Shown here piece after piece: positions 9,524 to 18,208 of a stretch of 64,000 bases of DNA. The position numbers and the translations under genes were made by a program. Below the pieces are notes generated by a model. The model searched no databases and was not told the origin of the DNA. It saw nothing but the letters and a program-made list of their open reading frames with translations. Numbering within the stretch: position 1 is the stretch's first letter; each line of letters begins with the position of its first letter. Source of the stretch: Rhizobiaceae bacterium (GTDB lineage: Bacteria; Pseudomonadota; Alphaproteobacteria; Rhizobiales; Rhizobiaceae); NCBI GenBank assembly GCA_029212415.1, contig JARGOF010000027.1, positions 1 to 64,000 of the forward strand, in the 5' to 3' direction.

Positions 9524-10731
9524 TGCGCTGGCGCATTCTGGCTCTGTTGTTCCTGGCCCGTATCGGGCTTGGGTTTCAGTTTCAGACACTGGCTTCGGTC
9601 AGCGACGACCTGATTGTTGCTTTCGGGTTCGATTATGCGGGCATCGGCCTGCTGATTGGCCTTTTCATGGTTCCCGGTCTGTTTTTGGCAATGCCCGCCG
9701 GGTTTTCGGGACGCTACGCGTCGGACCGGAGCCTGGCCGTTCTAGGACTGTGCGCGCTGGCCGCAGGCGGGATCGTATCTGCGCTTGCCCCGGACGGCTG
9801 GTTCATCGGTCTCGGGCGCGTGCTGGCAGGCGCCGGGTTCCTTTTCGCCACGCTCTATTTCACCAAGATGGTCGCGGACTGGTTCGAAGGCCGGGAAATT
9901 GCGACCGCCATGAGTATCCTCGTCATGAGCTGGCCTTTCGGCATCGCGATGGGCCAGGTGGGTCACGCCTGGCTCGCAGCGTTCTATGACTGGAGAGTGC
10001 CGTTTCTGACCGCCTCGGCCTATTGCCTGCTGGCTGCTCTGGGGGTGTTTTTTCTCTACCGGCCTCCGCATGATCTGCCGCCTGTCAAGACCGGCGCGCA
10101 CACCGGTCTGTCCGGCCTTGAATGGCGATTGATCGTCTGCGCCGGCATGGCCTGGGGCCTGTTCAACGCGGGCTATGTCATCTATCTGTCTTTCGGGCCG
10201 AAGGTTCTGGAGGCGCAGGGCCAACCGGCGCTCAGTGCCGCCGGTGTCATCAGTGTTGGAAGCTGGCTGATGATCTTTTCAGGGGCGCTGTGCGGCCAGA
10301 TCGCGGATCGCCTGGGACGGAGGGCGCTGATCCTGACCATATGCATGAGCGGGGCCGTGGTCGCTCTGGCGCTGCTGAGTCTTCCGTTTGCAGGACCGGG
10401 GGCCGGACTGGGCGCAGGTCTGGGCGCAGGTCTGGGGGCAAGTCTTGTGTTCGGGCTTGTCGGCATGGCGCCAGCAGGCGTCATCATGGCCCTCACCGGG
10501 GAAGCGTTGCGGCCACAACAGCGCGCCTTCGGCATGGGCGTCTTCTTCACGGTCTACTACGCGATCATGATGGCCGCGCCTCCCATTGCAGGCCAAATCC
10601 TCGATGCAACGGGCAGCCCTAAAGGACCGATTGTGTTCGCCATGGCCCTGTTCATCTGCGTCGTGCCGTCCACCCTTGCATTTCGGCTTTTCAAGTCAGG
10701 CAGGCCAATATTCACCGCAAGACACGTGTAA
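9523..10731 (+). CDS. MFS transporter
   Basis: A 402-residue major facilitator with about twelve hydrophobic segments in two six-helix halves. Seen: GLLIGLFMVPGLFLAMPAG in the first half, the family's loop-type motif QIADRLGRRALIL between helices in the second half, and a Gly-Ala-Gly-Leu tandem (GAGLGAGLGAGLGA, encoded by 12-bp DNA repeats near 10396-10440) inside a predicted helix or loop. General style resembles the CynX/NimT-like group; substrate is not predictable. ATG 9523 overlaps the SnoaL stop. The Gly-rich repeat could expand or contract by slippage. Its partner and regulator suggest export or uptake of a small metabolite handled by the SnoaL protein. Confidence 0.85.
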   Translation: MRWRILALLFLARIGLGFQFQTLASVSDDLIVAFGFDYAGIGLLIGLFMVPGLFLAMPAGFSGRYASDRSLAVLGLCALAAGGIVSALAPDGWFIGLGRVLAGAGFLFATLYFTKMVADWFEGREIATAMSILVMSWPFGIAMGQVGHAWLAAFYDWRVPFLTASAYCLLAALGVFFLYRPPHDLPPVKTGAHTGLSGLEWRLIVCAGMAWGLFNAGYVIYLSFGPKVLEAQGQPALSAAGVISVGSWLMIFSGALCGQIADRLGRRALILTICMSGAVVALALLSLPFAGPGAGLGAGLGAGLGASLVFGLVGMAPAGVIMALTGEALRPQQRAFGMGVFFTVYYAIMMAAPPIAGQILDATGSPKGPIVFAMALFICVVPSTLAFRLFKSGRPIFTARHV

Positions 10732-11363
10732 GAATGCGCCTTCGGCAACGTTTGTGGGATTCGCAGGATGCAGTTGCTCTGCACCGACCATTCGCCGTGG
10801 CGGTTTCAAGGTCGGCAATGGGCCGAAGTCTGCCCGATGGATCAAGTGCGAAGGTCCATACAGGGCGGGGAGCTGTCATTTACAGCAAATGCGAATGAGC
10901 AGGTGCAAACTCAGCAAAGGGGACCTTCAACCGTCGCAGGGGCATTTTCGCAACGTAGATGACCGGAGTGTGGACAAAGCGCTATTTCGCCCTTGGGCTT
11001 TACATTGGAGTCTTGCGTGGGAAGTGTGAGTTTTCTGAAACTGCGTACAGGAAATGACAATCTGCGAAAAGAGGAGATCCATTCGACGTATTTCCATGAA
11101 TCGTGCTGTTTGACCGCTTGAGGCCCCAGTTCGATGTTAAGCCGATCCTTGCCAGATATACGCATTAAATGGGCCGTTTTCCTTTTTCCATTCCATCATC
11201 ATCTGGCAGGGCACATCTCTGATACGTGAAGATCCGATTGTCGGACCCGTTGGTAAGTTGATGTCAGTATGGAAACCGTGATTGGCACGCCTCGAAATTC
11301 AAGGCCTGTGAACTCCCGCTTAACAAGATCAAGGCATACTTGGTCGATGAAGGAGATACGGGT
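10732..11363. other. Non-coding stretch upstream of the EAL gene
   Basis: No gene is supported in this roughly 630-base stretch. Short frames on both strands lack Shine-Dalgarno sites and recognisable domains. Around 10,870-11,040 the text resembles degenerate coding or dispersed-repeat debris. The last 15 bases hold the AAGGAG ribosome-binding site of the next gene. Confidence 0.5.
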
Positions 11364-12938
11364 TTGATTAGAAGCTTGAAGGTTTCAAAGCTTTTGCGCG
11401 ATGCGGTGATCGCCGTTTCGTGCACAGTGCTGTTTAGTTTACTCGCCATGCTCATTCACGATCGCTGGCAACGACAATACAATAATGAGGCTTTAAAGAC
11501 ACTCGCTACGAATGCGTTAAAGCAGGTTGAGTACAATGTCGATTATGCCATTCTCACAGCATTCGAAGTTGCTGACAAAGCGCCTGTGCCTTGCGCTGCA
11601 GAGGCACTGAACATCATACAAAACATTGTGCACAGCGGAAGCAATATCAAGGACGTGATCATTCTGGGGTCGGACGGACAGCAATTATGTTCGGCATTTT
11701 CTGGGTCTGGCCGAATGTTCGATGTTTCTGCCGGTGTCCCCGCGCTCAATGAAAATTATGCACTGCACAAACTCTTTGCCGCCGATAGGGAATTTCTCGG
11801 CATATCGTGGAAGGCCCCCGACCAATTGACCTATGTGATCGGCGTAGATCTCGCGGCAAACCGATTTGGAGCTTTTCCGTCTGAAATTCGGGATAACGTC
11901 CGCGAGGATTTGAGTGTTACTGGCCTTGGTGAATTCGGGAATTTCGGGCGCGAACTCGATTCACAACACTCGGTTTCTGTAGTGTCCTCATCGGGCCGTT
12001 TTCCCGTGACGGCTGAATTGAGATTGGACAACACAAGTTTGGCGAACTGGAATGGCGAGAACCGGCGACCGCTGATCACATTGGGCGCTGCCCTCGGTTT
12101 ACTTGTCAGCGGGCTGGTGATTCGCGAGTTGCGGCGGCCGACAACGCCTCGCGAGAGCTTGCGTCAGGCGATGATCAATCTTGAAATTGTACCCTATGCG
12201 CAGGCAACTTTTGACCTTGCGACACGTCAGGTGACCGGTTGTGAAATTTTGATGCGTTGGATTAAGCCCGATGGATCCGTCATACCTCCGGTGCATTTTG
12301 TCCCGCTCGCGGAGGCTACGGGCATGATTGTCCCCATGACCCGCCATGTCATGAAAATTGCGCTTGAGTCTTTTGCTCTATATCTGCGCAGAAATAGCGC
12401 GTTCACGGTCGCTTTCAACATAGTTCCCACTGACTTCACTTCAGAAGGGTTCGAAAAAGAGCTTTTGCAACTCACCAACCATGCAGGTGTTGCCACAAGG
12501 CAGGTTGTGTTGGAGATTACAGAGAGGCAGGCCATTGACGACATAAACGAGTTCAGGTCAGCCGTAGCCCGGGTGCGTGGCCTTGGCTTCAAGATTGCTC
12601 TCGATGACATGGGGACGGGACATAACGGTCTGTCCAGTGTCCAGGATGTGGCTCTGGATGTAATCAAGATTGACAAGAAGTTTGTTGATGTCGTTGGAAA
12701 GGAGCCGGTGGCTGATGCCATCATCGAATTGCTAGTGGGGCTCGCTCGTCGGCTTGGCATGAGAATAATCGCCGAAGGCATAGAGACGGAGACACAACTG
12801 GAAGCGCTTGTGAAGGCAGGTGTCACCAACGGCCAAGGTTATCTTGTGGCCAAGCCGGTTCCTATTGAAACATTCCTTTGGTTACAAACTCAAACAGAGT
12901 CCAAACCCAAGCAGGATGGATTGGGTCAAGCGGCCTAA
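11364..12938 (+). CDS. CSS-type sensor with EAL c-di-GMP phosphodiesterase
   Basis: A 524-residue membrane protein expected to hydrolyse cyclic di-GMP. Seen: a first membrane helix (AVIAVSCTVLFSLLAMLI), a periplasmic domain of about 190 residues with cysteines in VPCAAEA and LCSAFSG (resembling the CSS redox-sensing motif), a second helix (PLITLGAALGLLVSGLVI), then an EAL domain. Active-site elements are present: GCEILMRW (EIL in place of EAL), AFNIV, LEITER, LDDMGTG, VIKIDKKFV and EGIET, so activity is likely. The start is TTG 11364 with a perfect AAGGAG 8 bases upstream; a TTG at 11340 also opens the frame but lacks one. It stands alone; by family it would lower c-di-GMP and favour motility or dispersal. 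Confidence 0.88.
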   Translation: MIRSLKVSKLLRDAVIAVSCTVLFSLLAMLIHDRWQRQYNNEALKTLATNALKQVEYNVDYAILTAFEVADKAPVPCAAEALNIIQNIVHSGSNIKDVIILGSDGQQLCSAFSGSGRMFDVSAGVPALNENYALHKLFAADREFLGISWKAPDQLTYVIGVDLAANRFGAFPSEIRDNVREDLSVTGLGEFGNFGRELDSQHSVSVVSSSGRFPVTAELRLDNTSLANWNGENRRPLITLGAALGLLVSGLVIRELRRPTTPRESLRQAMINLEIVPYAQATFDLATRQVTGCEILMRWIKPDGSVIPPVHFVPLAEATGMIVPMTRHVMKIALESFALYLRRNSAFTVAFNIVPTDFTSEGFEKELLQLTNHAGVATRQVVLEITERQAIDDINEFRSAVARVRGLGFKIALDDMGTGHNGLSSVQDVALDVIKIDKKFVDVVGKEPVADAIIELLVGLARRLGMRIIAEGIETETQLEALVKAGVTNGQGYLVAKPVPIETFLWLQTQTESKPKQDGLGQAA

Positions 12939-13146
12939 TTGAGCGTAAAACATGCAGCCAGATGGACCGACAGCCCGGCTCACATTACCGCGAGAGCGTT
13001 TTCTTCCTTTTCCGCGGTTGCCGTCATCTGCAGAATTGAAATGCTGCGCCAAACACGAATGGCCGCAATCACGGGTGGCATCGCATCATTTCTGTTACAG
13101 ATGGAATATCCGGTTTAGGCCGAAAGCGCCCAGAGAAGGTGACAAC

Positions 13147-13335
13147 TTGGACGAGAAGCCAACCTGCGGTGCGCAGCAGCCAGACCCGTGTTCAAAGGGT
13201 TTTTCAACAACAGGCGTGGTCAATGCTGCGCTGGCGTCGATTGCAGGTGGCATGCAACTGACATTTGAATTGGCCGGAGGCTTGATGATCCTTGCCAAAT
13301 ACCTTGTGCGCAGCCGCCCCGCTCCGACGGGATGA
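13147..13335 (+). CDS. Possible small membrane protein
   Basis: A 62-residue frame starting at a TTG with an AGAAGG site about 9 bases upstream. The predicted product has a cysteine-containing polar head (CGAQQPDPC), one hydrophobic stretch (VVNAALASIAGGMQL to LAGGLMILAKYLV) and a basic tail. It lies in a 430-base gap between the EAL gene and the convergent SDR gene. No family is recognised; the frame may be chance. Confidence 0.25.
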   Translation: MDEKPTCGAQQPDPCSKGFSTTGVVNAALASIAGGMQLTFELAGGLMILAKYLVRSRPAPTG

Positions 13336-13368
13336 CATCCGGATTTCCCGCTGCGCGCCGTTGTACCC

Positions 13369-14163
13369 TCACACCTTTGTCAGGGACGTAACAATCTGCT
13401 CAATGGTTTCCACGACGTCTTTCACCTTGGCGGGATCACGGGCGTCTGCGTGCGGGTGCGCGAAACGGCCCGCATCATTGTCGAAATATTGTCCGGACGC
13501 GGCGGCAAATTGCTGATCCAGTGCGGCGCGTCGCAGGATCTGCGCGCCAATGGCCAGATCGTTGCCTTCCACCCCGAAACCCTGTTTGACCATCTTGCTT
13601 GCCAGCAGGCTGCCCGGGTTGACGGCCAGGACTAGGGGGCCATCCGGCAGTCTTCTGGCCTGATCGATGGACCACATGGTGATCGCCAGTTTGCTCTGGG
13701 CGTAGGCGTCCATATCGGAAAGGCGTTGCTGCCCGCGCAAGGCAGAGATGTTCACCGGCGCCTGCGCCGCAGAAGACAGGTTGAGGATGCGTCCCTTGCC
13801 GTCCATCAACGGCAACAGTCTTTGGGTCAGCGCATAGGGCGCAAGCGTATTGACGACAAAACGCATATCAAGGCCATCTTTGGTAACGGCGTTCGGCGCC
13901 TTGAAGACACCGGCATTGTTGACCAGGACATCCAGATGCTGGTGATTTTTGCTGATTTCGGCCGCGAGGGCTTCGACATTTGTCAGGTCTGACAGGTCGG
14001 CAATATAGCACTGCGTCTTTCCACCCACTGCTTTTGCCGCAAGGTTCAGTTTTTCCTGGCTGCGACCATGCAGAAGAATGCAGTGGCCTTCTGCGGCCAG
14101 AAGTTTCGCTGTCTCCAGTCCGATCCCGTCCGTTGAACCTGTAATCAGAATTGTCTTCGACAT
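13369..14163 (-). CDS. SDR-family NAD(P)-dependent oxidoreductase
   Basis: A 264-residue short-chain dehydrogenase/reductase. Seen: cofactor loop [10 protein letters not shown] near residue 10, the structural NNAGVF near 87, the catalytic serine in LNLSSAA near 135 and YAQSK (catalytic Tyr and Lys) near 162, so it should be catalytically competent. The loop after the first strand contains Arg ([10 protein letters not shown]), which usually favours NADP. Sequence style is that of retinol-dehydrogenase/WW-oxidoreductase-like SDRs; the substrate is unknown. ATG 14163 has GAAGGAAG upstream; longer frames run through the neighbouring gene. It follows the kinase-like gene by 22 bases on the same strand. 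Confidence 0.88.
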   Translation of the reverse strand: MSKTILITGSTDGIGLETAKLLAAEGHCILLHGRSQEKLNLAAKAVGGKTQCYIADLSDLTNVEALAAEISKNHQHLDVLVNNAGVFKAPNAVTKDGLDMRFVVNTLAPYALTQRLLPLMDGKGRILNLSSAAQAPVNISALRGQQRLSDMDAYAQSKLAITMWSIDQARRLPDGPLVLAVNPGSLLASKMVKQGFGVEGNDLAIGAQILRRAALDQQFAAASGQYFDNDAGRFAHPHADARDPAKVKDVVETIEQIVTSLTKV

Positions 14164-14185
14164 GGTATGGCTTCCTTCAGTGATA

Positions 14186-14689
14186 TCATTGCACGGCGTC
14201 GGATCGGTGCACAATGATATCGAAGCCCTCTTCCGGGGCGGGCGCCACAAAATGCTTTGAAATTTGAACGAACTGCTCGTCCGATACGGCAAATGCATGG
14301 TCGCCGCGGGCGTTTCTCAGATGAAGCCGGGCTTTGCAAACCGCGTCCGGCACATCCAGATAGTGCAATTTGTGCGGGACATCTGCCGCATCGATGATGC
14401 CGCGCATCCACGTCCGGTTGGCGCGCGTGTTAGCAGGAAAATCCAGCACGACCGAAACGCCTGCCTTCAACAGAGCAACGACATGCGGCGCCACGATATC
14501 CCGCAGCCTGGCGGAGCAGCGCACATAGTCAGACAGGGACGAAAGCTCATCGGCATAAAGCGCGGCAAGCCAGTCATCTTCCGAAATGACTATTGTTCCG
14601 GCCGATTTACCGAGCTGCGCCGTCAAGGTTGATTTTCCGGACGCTATTTTTCCGCATATGAGATGAAGCATTGGTATTGCCGCAGACAT
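14186..14689 (-). CDS. P-loop kinase-like ATP-binding protein
   Basis: A 167-residue single-domain P-loop protein. Seen: Walker [10 protein letters not shown] near residue 13, a Walker-B-like SVVLDFPAN near 80 and a lid-like region with Arg ([13 protein letters not shown]) near 125. This layout fits the small AAA_33/zeta-toxin/gluconate-kinase-like group that phosphorylates small molecules. No antitoxin is adjacent, so I do not call it a toxin. The ATG at 14689 sits about 9 bases after GGGAAAGA; a GTG nine bases upstream is an alternative. It probably heads a two-gene operon with the SDR. Confidence 0.72.
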   Translation of the reverse strand: MSAAIPMLHLICGKIASGKSTLTAQLGKSAGTIVISEDDWLAALYADELSSLSDYVRCSARLRDIVAPHVVALLKAGVSVVLDFPANTRANRTWMRGIIDAADVPHKLHYLDVPDAVCKARLHLRNARGDHAFAVSDEQFVQISKHFVAPAPEEGFDIIVHRSDAVQ

Positions 14690-14818
14690 GAAGTTCACTC
14701 TTTCCCGGCACGAAGGTGCACTTGATTTTCAGATGGCGATCACCCAGTGCGAAATCGCAGCCCGGTCGACCGTTGCTGCCGATTGTCTAAAAATTGCCCC
14801 TCTGGAAGTCAACGCGCG

Positions 14819-15562
14819 TTAACCCAAGGGTGGGGCTGCGAGCACAAAATGGGTTATCGTCGCGTCGAATGCGTAGAAGGACCAGTGCAGACCATAGGCC
14901 CAGCGAAAGCCGCTTTTCAGGCGCAGGTAGAGGTAGGGAACCAGTAGACCGAACAATGATGCTGCGATTGTGAAGCGAGCCACGTAAAGTGGCAAAAAGC
15001 CGTCGAATGCCAGTAGAAGATGGAACCCGCCGAATATCAGCGCCATGCCAATTGCGATCGTCGTCAACGTGTATTTCAGCTGGTTTGCAGTGCGGATCAT
15101 CGCGGCGACCAGAACCTGCTGAAACAGGATATCCGCCGATTTGGGCAGGTAATACCAGCCTGAAGCGAACATGAACTCGGGCGGATCGCTGGGCGCGCGC
15201 CACACTGATACATTCGGCAGGGCCGGCAGGATGACGGCGACAAAAATGGCAAAGACCGCCATGACCGGGGCCATCGCCACAGCGTGTGCCACGACCTCCC
15301 GGCGATCCAGGCTGGCGGCCCACACCCGCCTGGACCAGACCAAAGCCAACCCCGTCCACATCAGATAATAGGTTGTGAACAGGACCGGAGCATCGTTGTA
15401 GCCACTTTCCAAACCCAGGGCATCAACCAGCGCGTAGTAGCCGTAGCTGGAGTCAGACCACAGGCCAGCCACGCTGAGCAGGGTGAGACCCAGCGTAAGG
15501 CCAGGATATTCCATCACGTCTTTTGGCATGAAGCGTGACCAACCCGGATGCGTTTTGTTCAT
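14819..15562 (-). CDS. Polytopic membrane protein, possibly CPBP-like
   Basis: A 247-residue protein with six or seven predicted membrane helices. I do not recognise it with certainty. The C-terminal half has the spacing of the CPBP (CAAX-protease-like) family: a helix ILFQQVLVAAM where the family has EExxxR, then FGGFH about 30 residues later, then LHWSFYAFD. If the alignment is right, the two motif-1 glutamates are replaced by glutamines, so proteolysis would be doubtful. It starts 15 bases after the YHYH gene on the same strand and is likely co-transcribed with it and controlled from the MarR palindrome. Confidence 0.6.
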   Translation of the reverse strand: MNKTHPGWSRFMPKDVMEYPGLTLGLTLLSVAGLWSDSSYGYYALVDALGLESGYNDAPVLFTTYYLMWTGLALVWSRRVWAASLDRREVVAHAVAMAPVMAVFAIFVAVILPALPNVSVWRAPSDPPEFMFASGWYYLPKSADILFQQVLVAAMIRTANQLKYTLTTIAIGMALIFGGFHLLLAFDGFLPLYVARFTIAASLFGLLVPYLYLRLKSGFRWAYGLHWSFYAFDATITHFVLAAPPLG

Positions 15563-15576
15563 GCCGCGCTGTTCGC

Positions 15577-16587
15577 TCAAGGACGCGGCGGGCGAACCGA
15601 AGCGTTGCAAAGCGCATTGTCATCTTCCAGTGCGCACCCTGCCTGGGCGGCAAGGCAGCCCAGAATTGCATTCGAGCCTGCCGTTCCGGCGTGATAATGA
15701 TAGGCCAGCCCCTCACCCTCGTGTCCGTTGCAGCTGTCCAGGTCGTCAGGCTCCACGCCTGTTTGTGTCAGGTGCGAAAATATCTGGAACCCATCCATTG
15801 CAATGCCGATCTGGGTGCCATGCTGCGATCCAACCGGGCCAAGGGTGGCGGGCGATTGCTGCAGGCAGTCCGTAACGGCATGATAATGATATCCGACATG
15901 CGGATTGACGTGCCCGCCACAGTCGTCGAAGGGGGCGATGGTATGGGCCGCGAGGATCGCATCGATCGGCGCAGGGCCATCGAGCCGGATGCCGTTATAG
16001 GCCACGCCGGATCCGGAAAATTGCGTGGGCTGCACCCGGTTTGCGGCCTGTGGCTCCAGCGGAATCACATAGGTCATGGTCGCATCTTCAAGCATGTATT
16101 CGGGCAGGCACTGGACGCAGTAATTCTGGTAGGCCGGATCGACATCTGGACGGGCAGCGGCCTGACAGGCCTGCAATGTGCCGGTGAAGCGGATTTTGCC
16201 CGTGTCGGGATCAAACAGTTGCCACTTTGCATCACCATAAAATTCCGCAAGATTTTTGATGAATGTGCCGTCAACATCGTGCACCTGCCCATCCTTGAAC
16301 CAGATACCGCCCGAGTCAGCATCGTCGGCAATATTGCCGGGACACCAGGGTCCGGGTGTATAGCTTTGCGGGTCGGCCCTGACTGTAATTGAAAAACACC
16401 TCGTCCGGGCTCCCTCCGACAGGGTGCAGTCCACGATTTGCGGCGCCTTGACCAGATCGGCACCTTGGAAAAAGGCGGCGATATCAGTGATTTTGTCTTG
16501 CGAGGCCTGCGCGATACCCGCCGTTGCGAATGTCGCAAGCCCCACCAGAAAGGCAAGCTTCAGACTATGGATTGTTGGTCTCATCAT
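15577..16587 (-). CDS. Secreted YHYH-domain protein
   Basis: A 336-residue exported protein with the two repeats that name the YHYH family: HVGYHYHAVTD near residue 240 and LAYHYHAG near 295. Seen: an N-terminal signal peptide (about residues 1-29, ending ...GIAQAS), several cysteines that could pair in the periplasm (CTLSEG, CVQCLPEY, DDCGGH), and the histidine clusters, which suggest metal binding. The biochemical function of the family is not established to my knowledge. ATG-ATG at 16587/16584 lies after AGGA. The gene is divergent from a MarR regulator, with a 14-bp perfect palindrome between them; a fragment of a related protein lies just beyond that regulator. Confidence 0.82.
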   Translation of the reverse strand: MMRPTIHSLKLAFLVGLATFATAGIAQASQDKITDIAAFFQGADLVKAPQIVDCTLSEGARTRCFSITVRADPQSYTPGPWCPGNIADDADSGGIWFKDGQVHDVDGTFIKNLAEFYGDAKWQLFDPDTGKIRFTGTLQACQAAARPDVDPAYQNYCVQCLPEYMLEDATMTYVIPLEPQAANRVQPTQFSGSGVAYNGIRLDGPAPIDAILAAHTIAPFDDCGGHVNPHVGYHYHAVTDCLQQSPATLGPVGSQHGTQIGIAMDGFQIFSHLTQTGVEPDDLDSCNGHEGEGLAYHYHAGTAGSNAILGCLAAQAGCALEDDNALCNASVRPPRP

Positions 16588-16638
16588 GGGACGTTCCTGA
16601 TTTTTAAAACGGGCCGACATTCTTGCATCCAGCACTAT

Positions 16639-16652
16639 GTTAGTATACTAAC
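16639..16652. promoter_or_regulatory. 14-bp perfect palindrome, probable MarR operator
   Basis: GTTAGTATACTAAC reads the same on both strands. It ends 7 bases before the marR ATG (16660) and lies 51 bp upstream of the divergent YHYH start (16587). Size and symmetry fit a MarR dimer site; placement would let one protein repress both directions. The palindrome is seen; the binding protein is inferred. Confidence 0.72.
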
Positions 16653-16659
16653 TATTAGC

Positions 16660-17190
16660 ATGCAATATGAATCCTTTAATCTGCACTTCCTCCTGCATTC
16701 GGCGTCCCTGGTGGAAGAGCGGCTGCGCCTGCAACTCGCCGCGCTGGACACGTCACACCGCCAGGCCCGGATCCTCGATGCGCTCGACCGGATGGGGCAA
16801 GCCTCACAAGCCCGGCTTGCACGGGAGTTCGATCTGACGCCTGCCAGCATGAGCACGATGACCGTGCGGTTACTGGAGGCCGGCTTCATCCTGCGCGCCC
16901 GTCACCGCGATGAAGCCCGCAGCAACGTTTTGCAGCTGCCTGACAAGGGCCGTGGCCTGCTTGCGGAGATCCGCAGCATCTGGCGGGAAATGGACCGGAT
17001 GATCGAGACCACGATCGGCCACGAGAAGGCGGAACAACTTGCAGCGCTGACGCGTGAATTGCGTGATGCATTCGGCGGAAGGGTGCCGGGACAGATGCCG
17101 GGGGAGACAAACCAACTGCCTTTGGTCGATGTGAAAAACGACACTCCAAATTGTCAGACCGAGCGCACCGAAAGGAAACAGGATGATTGA
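16660..17190 (+). CDS. MarR-family transcriptional regulator
   Basis: A 176-residue winged-helix regulator. Seen: an N-terminal dimerisation helix, SHRQARILDALDRMG, the recognition-helix region LTPASMSTMTVRLLEAGFI, the wing RARHRDEARSNVLQL, and a C-terminal dimerisation helix. MarR proteins bind palindromes as dimers and let go on ligand or oxidant; no cysteine stands out in the helices. The ATG at 16660 is chosen because longer frames run into the operator and the divergent gene. It probably represses itself and the YHYH operon. Its 3' end overlaps the start of a short YHYH-like fragment by 8 bases. Confidence 0.85.
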   Translation: MQYESFNLHFLLHSASLVEERLRLQLAALDTSHRQARILDALDRMGQASQARLAREFDLTPASMSTMTVRLLEAGFILRARHRDEARSNVLQLPDKGRGLLAEIRSIWREMDRMIETTIGHEKAEQLAALTRELRDAFGGRVPGQMPGETNQLPLVDVKNDTPNCQTERTERKQDD

Positions 17191-17362
17191 CTTCATCCAA
17201 ACAGCCCGCGGTCCTCTGCTTGCCGGCAGCCTGGTGATGTCAGGCCTCGCCAACGCACATGACGACCCTACGGCCTTCGATGACAGCGCCTTTGCAGAAC
17301 AGACAGTGACGGTTGATTGCACATTTGAAGACGGAGCCGCAGCGACATGCTACCGGGCGTGA
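17183..17362 (+). pseudogene. Truncated YHYH-like secreted protein
   Basis: A 59-residue frame starting inside the marR stop region (ATG 17183, with GGAAACAGG upstream). It begins with a signal-peptide-like segment (LLAGSLVMSGLANAHDD) and then VTVDCTFEDGAAATCYRA, which lines up with IVDCTLSEGARTRCFSI of the YHYH protein at 15577-16587. It then stops, lacking all the rest. It is best read as the 5' remnant of a second, tandem copy of the YHYH gene that was once in an operon with marR. The similarity is short but matches both cysteines. Confidence 0.55.
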
Positions 17363-17489
17363 CCGAAAGCGAACTGCGCGCTGTCCTGCCGCCGCCTCCC
17401 GGCCGGTGATTTTCTTCAAATAGAATGATTTGATCGAAGCGATTCTGCCCGTTGTTCGCTTGCAGCTGACAGGCGGTCGCGGACAGTTT

Positions 17490-17813
17490 TTATCGGTCAG
17501 CCTTCGATGCGGCCTGCGTCGAAGCATCCGGTGCACCGAATCGCAATCCATCGATCACAAGGTCGAGCATGCGTCTGGTATGGGCAGCCCCTTCATCTCC
17601 GGTGGTGACCGACAGGTTGGCAATGGCACGCAGCAGATCGTAGGGGGCAACATCGCCGCGCACCTCTCCGGCGGCGGCGGCCGTTTCGAGAAGCGCAGCA
17701 AGCGCTGGTTCGAAATGTGCCCGGAAATAATCGGGCAGCGTATCGAAGGCCGGATCGCCGGAATGCAGCGATGCGGCCAGCAGATTTTTCGTCGCGTTGA
17801 CTGCGAATGAGGC
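17490..17813 (-). pseudogene. C-terminal remnant of a TetR-family regulator
   Basis: The minus-strand frame open from 17813 to the stop at 17490 encodes about 107 residues (KNLLAASLHSGDPAF, LLETAAAAGEVRGDV, RRMLDLVIDGLRFGAP) that have the look of the C-terminal ligand-binding half of TetR/AcrR (SbtR-like) regulators. An in-frame stop sits at 17814-17816 and no TetR helix-turn-helix can be found upstream in any frame. The DNA-binding half is therefore missing and the gene is dead. The call rests on pattern recall, not on a search. Confidence 0.6.
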
Positions 17814-17836
17814 TCAACCCTGACCCGGCAATCCTG

Positions 17837-17865
17837 CTGCACGCCTTTGATTGAAGGGCGTGCAG
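17837..17865. repeat. Inverted repeat between gene remnants
   Basis: CTGCACGCC at 17837-17845 pairs with GGCGTGCAG at 17857-17865, with a short further pairing of T and A runs inside. It lies between the TetR remnant and rtcB2. It could be an old terminator or an operator of the lost regulator; no T-run follows on either strand. Confidence 0.4.
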
Positions 17866-18208
17866 AGAGAAGCGATCGCCACGCTTGAACCACAACGAGC
17901 GGGATTGGTGATACGCGCCATGGGCTGGACGAAGACGGCTGGCCTGTTGCAGGCAAACAACACTGGTTTCCAATCGCGGACATTCAGGCATGCGATTTCT
18001 TGCTTTTGCCTGTCTGGCGCGGTATCTGAGCTTCCGCTGATGATCAGCGCCAATTTTTGAAAACGGGATACCGGACATGACGATCATGAACCGCGCGCCC
18101 AAAGGGGTAGCAAACCCGCGCTAAGCCGTGATTGCGGTGGGGCCGGATTGAACGGGACAGGGCTCTGCCTTGCTTCTCGACGCTTATCTGTTTTCAAAGG
18201 TATCCCCC

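Noticed and set aside
10911-11165. Minus-strand 84-codon frame before the EAL gene
   Set aside because: No start signal and no recognisable domain; probably chance or repeat debris.
14186-14689. Zeta-toxin of a toxin-antitoxin pair
   Set aside because: The P-loop fold fits loosely, but there is no small antitoxin gene beside it; the neighbour is an SDR.
16438-16659. Long N-terminal extension of the MarR regulator
   Set aside because: It runs through the palindrome and the start of the divergent YHYH gene; MarR proteins begin near the chosen ATG.
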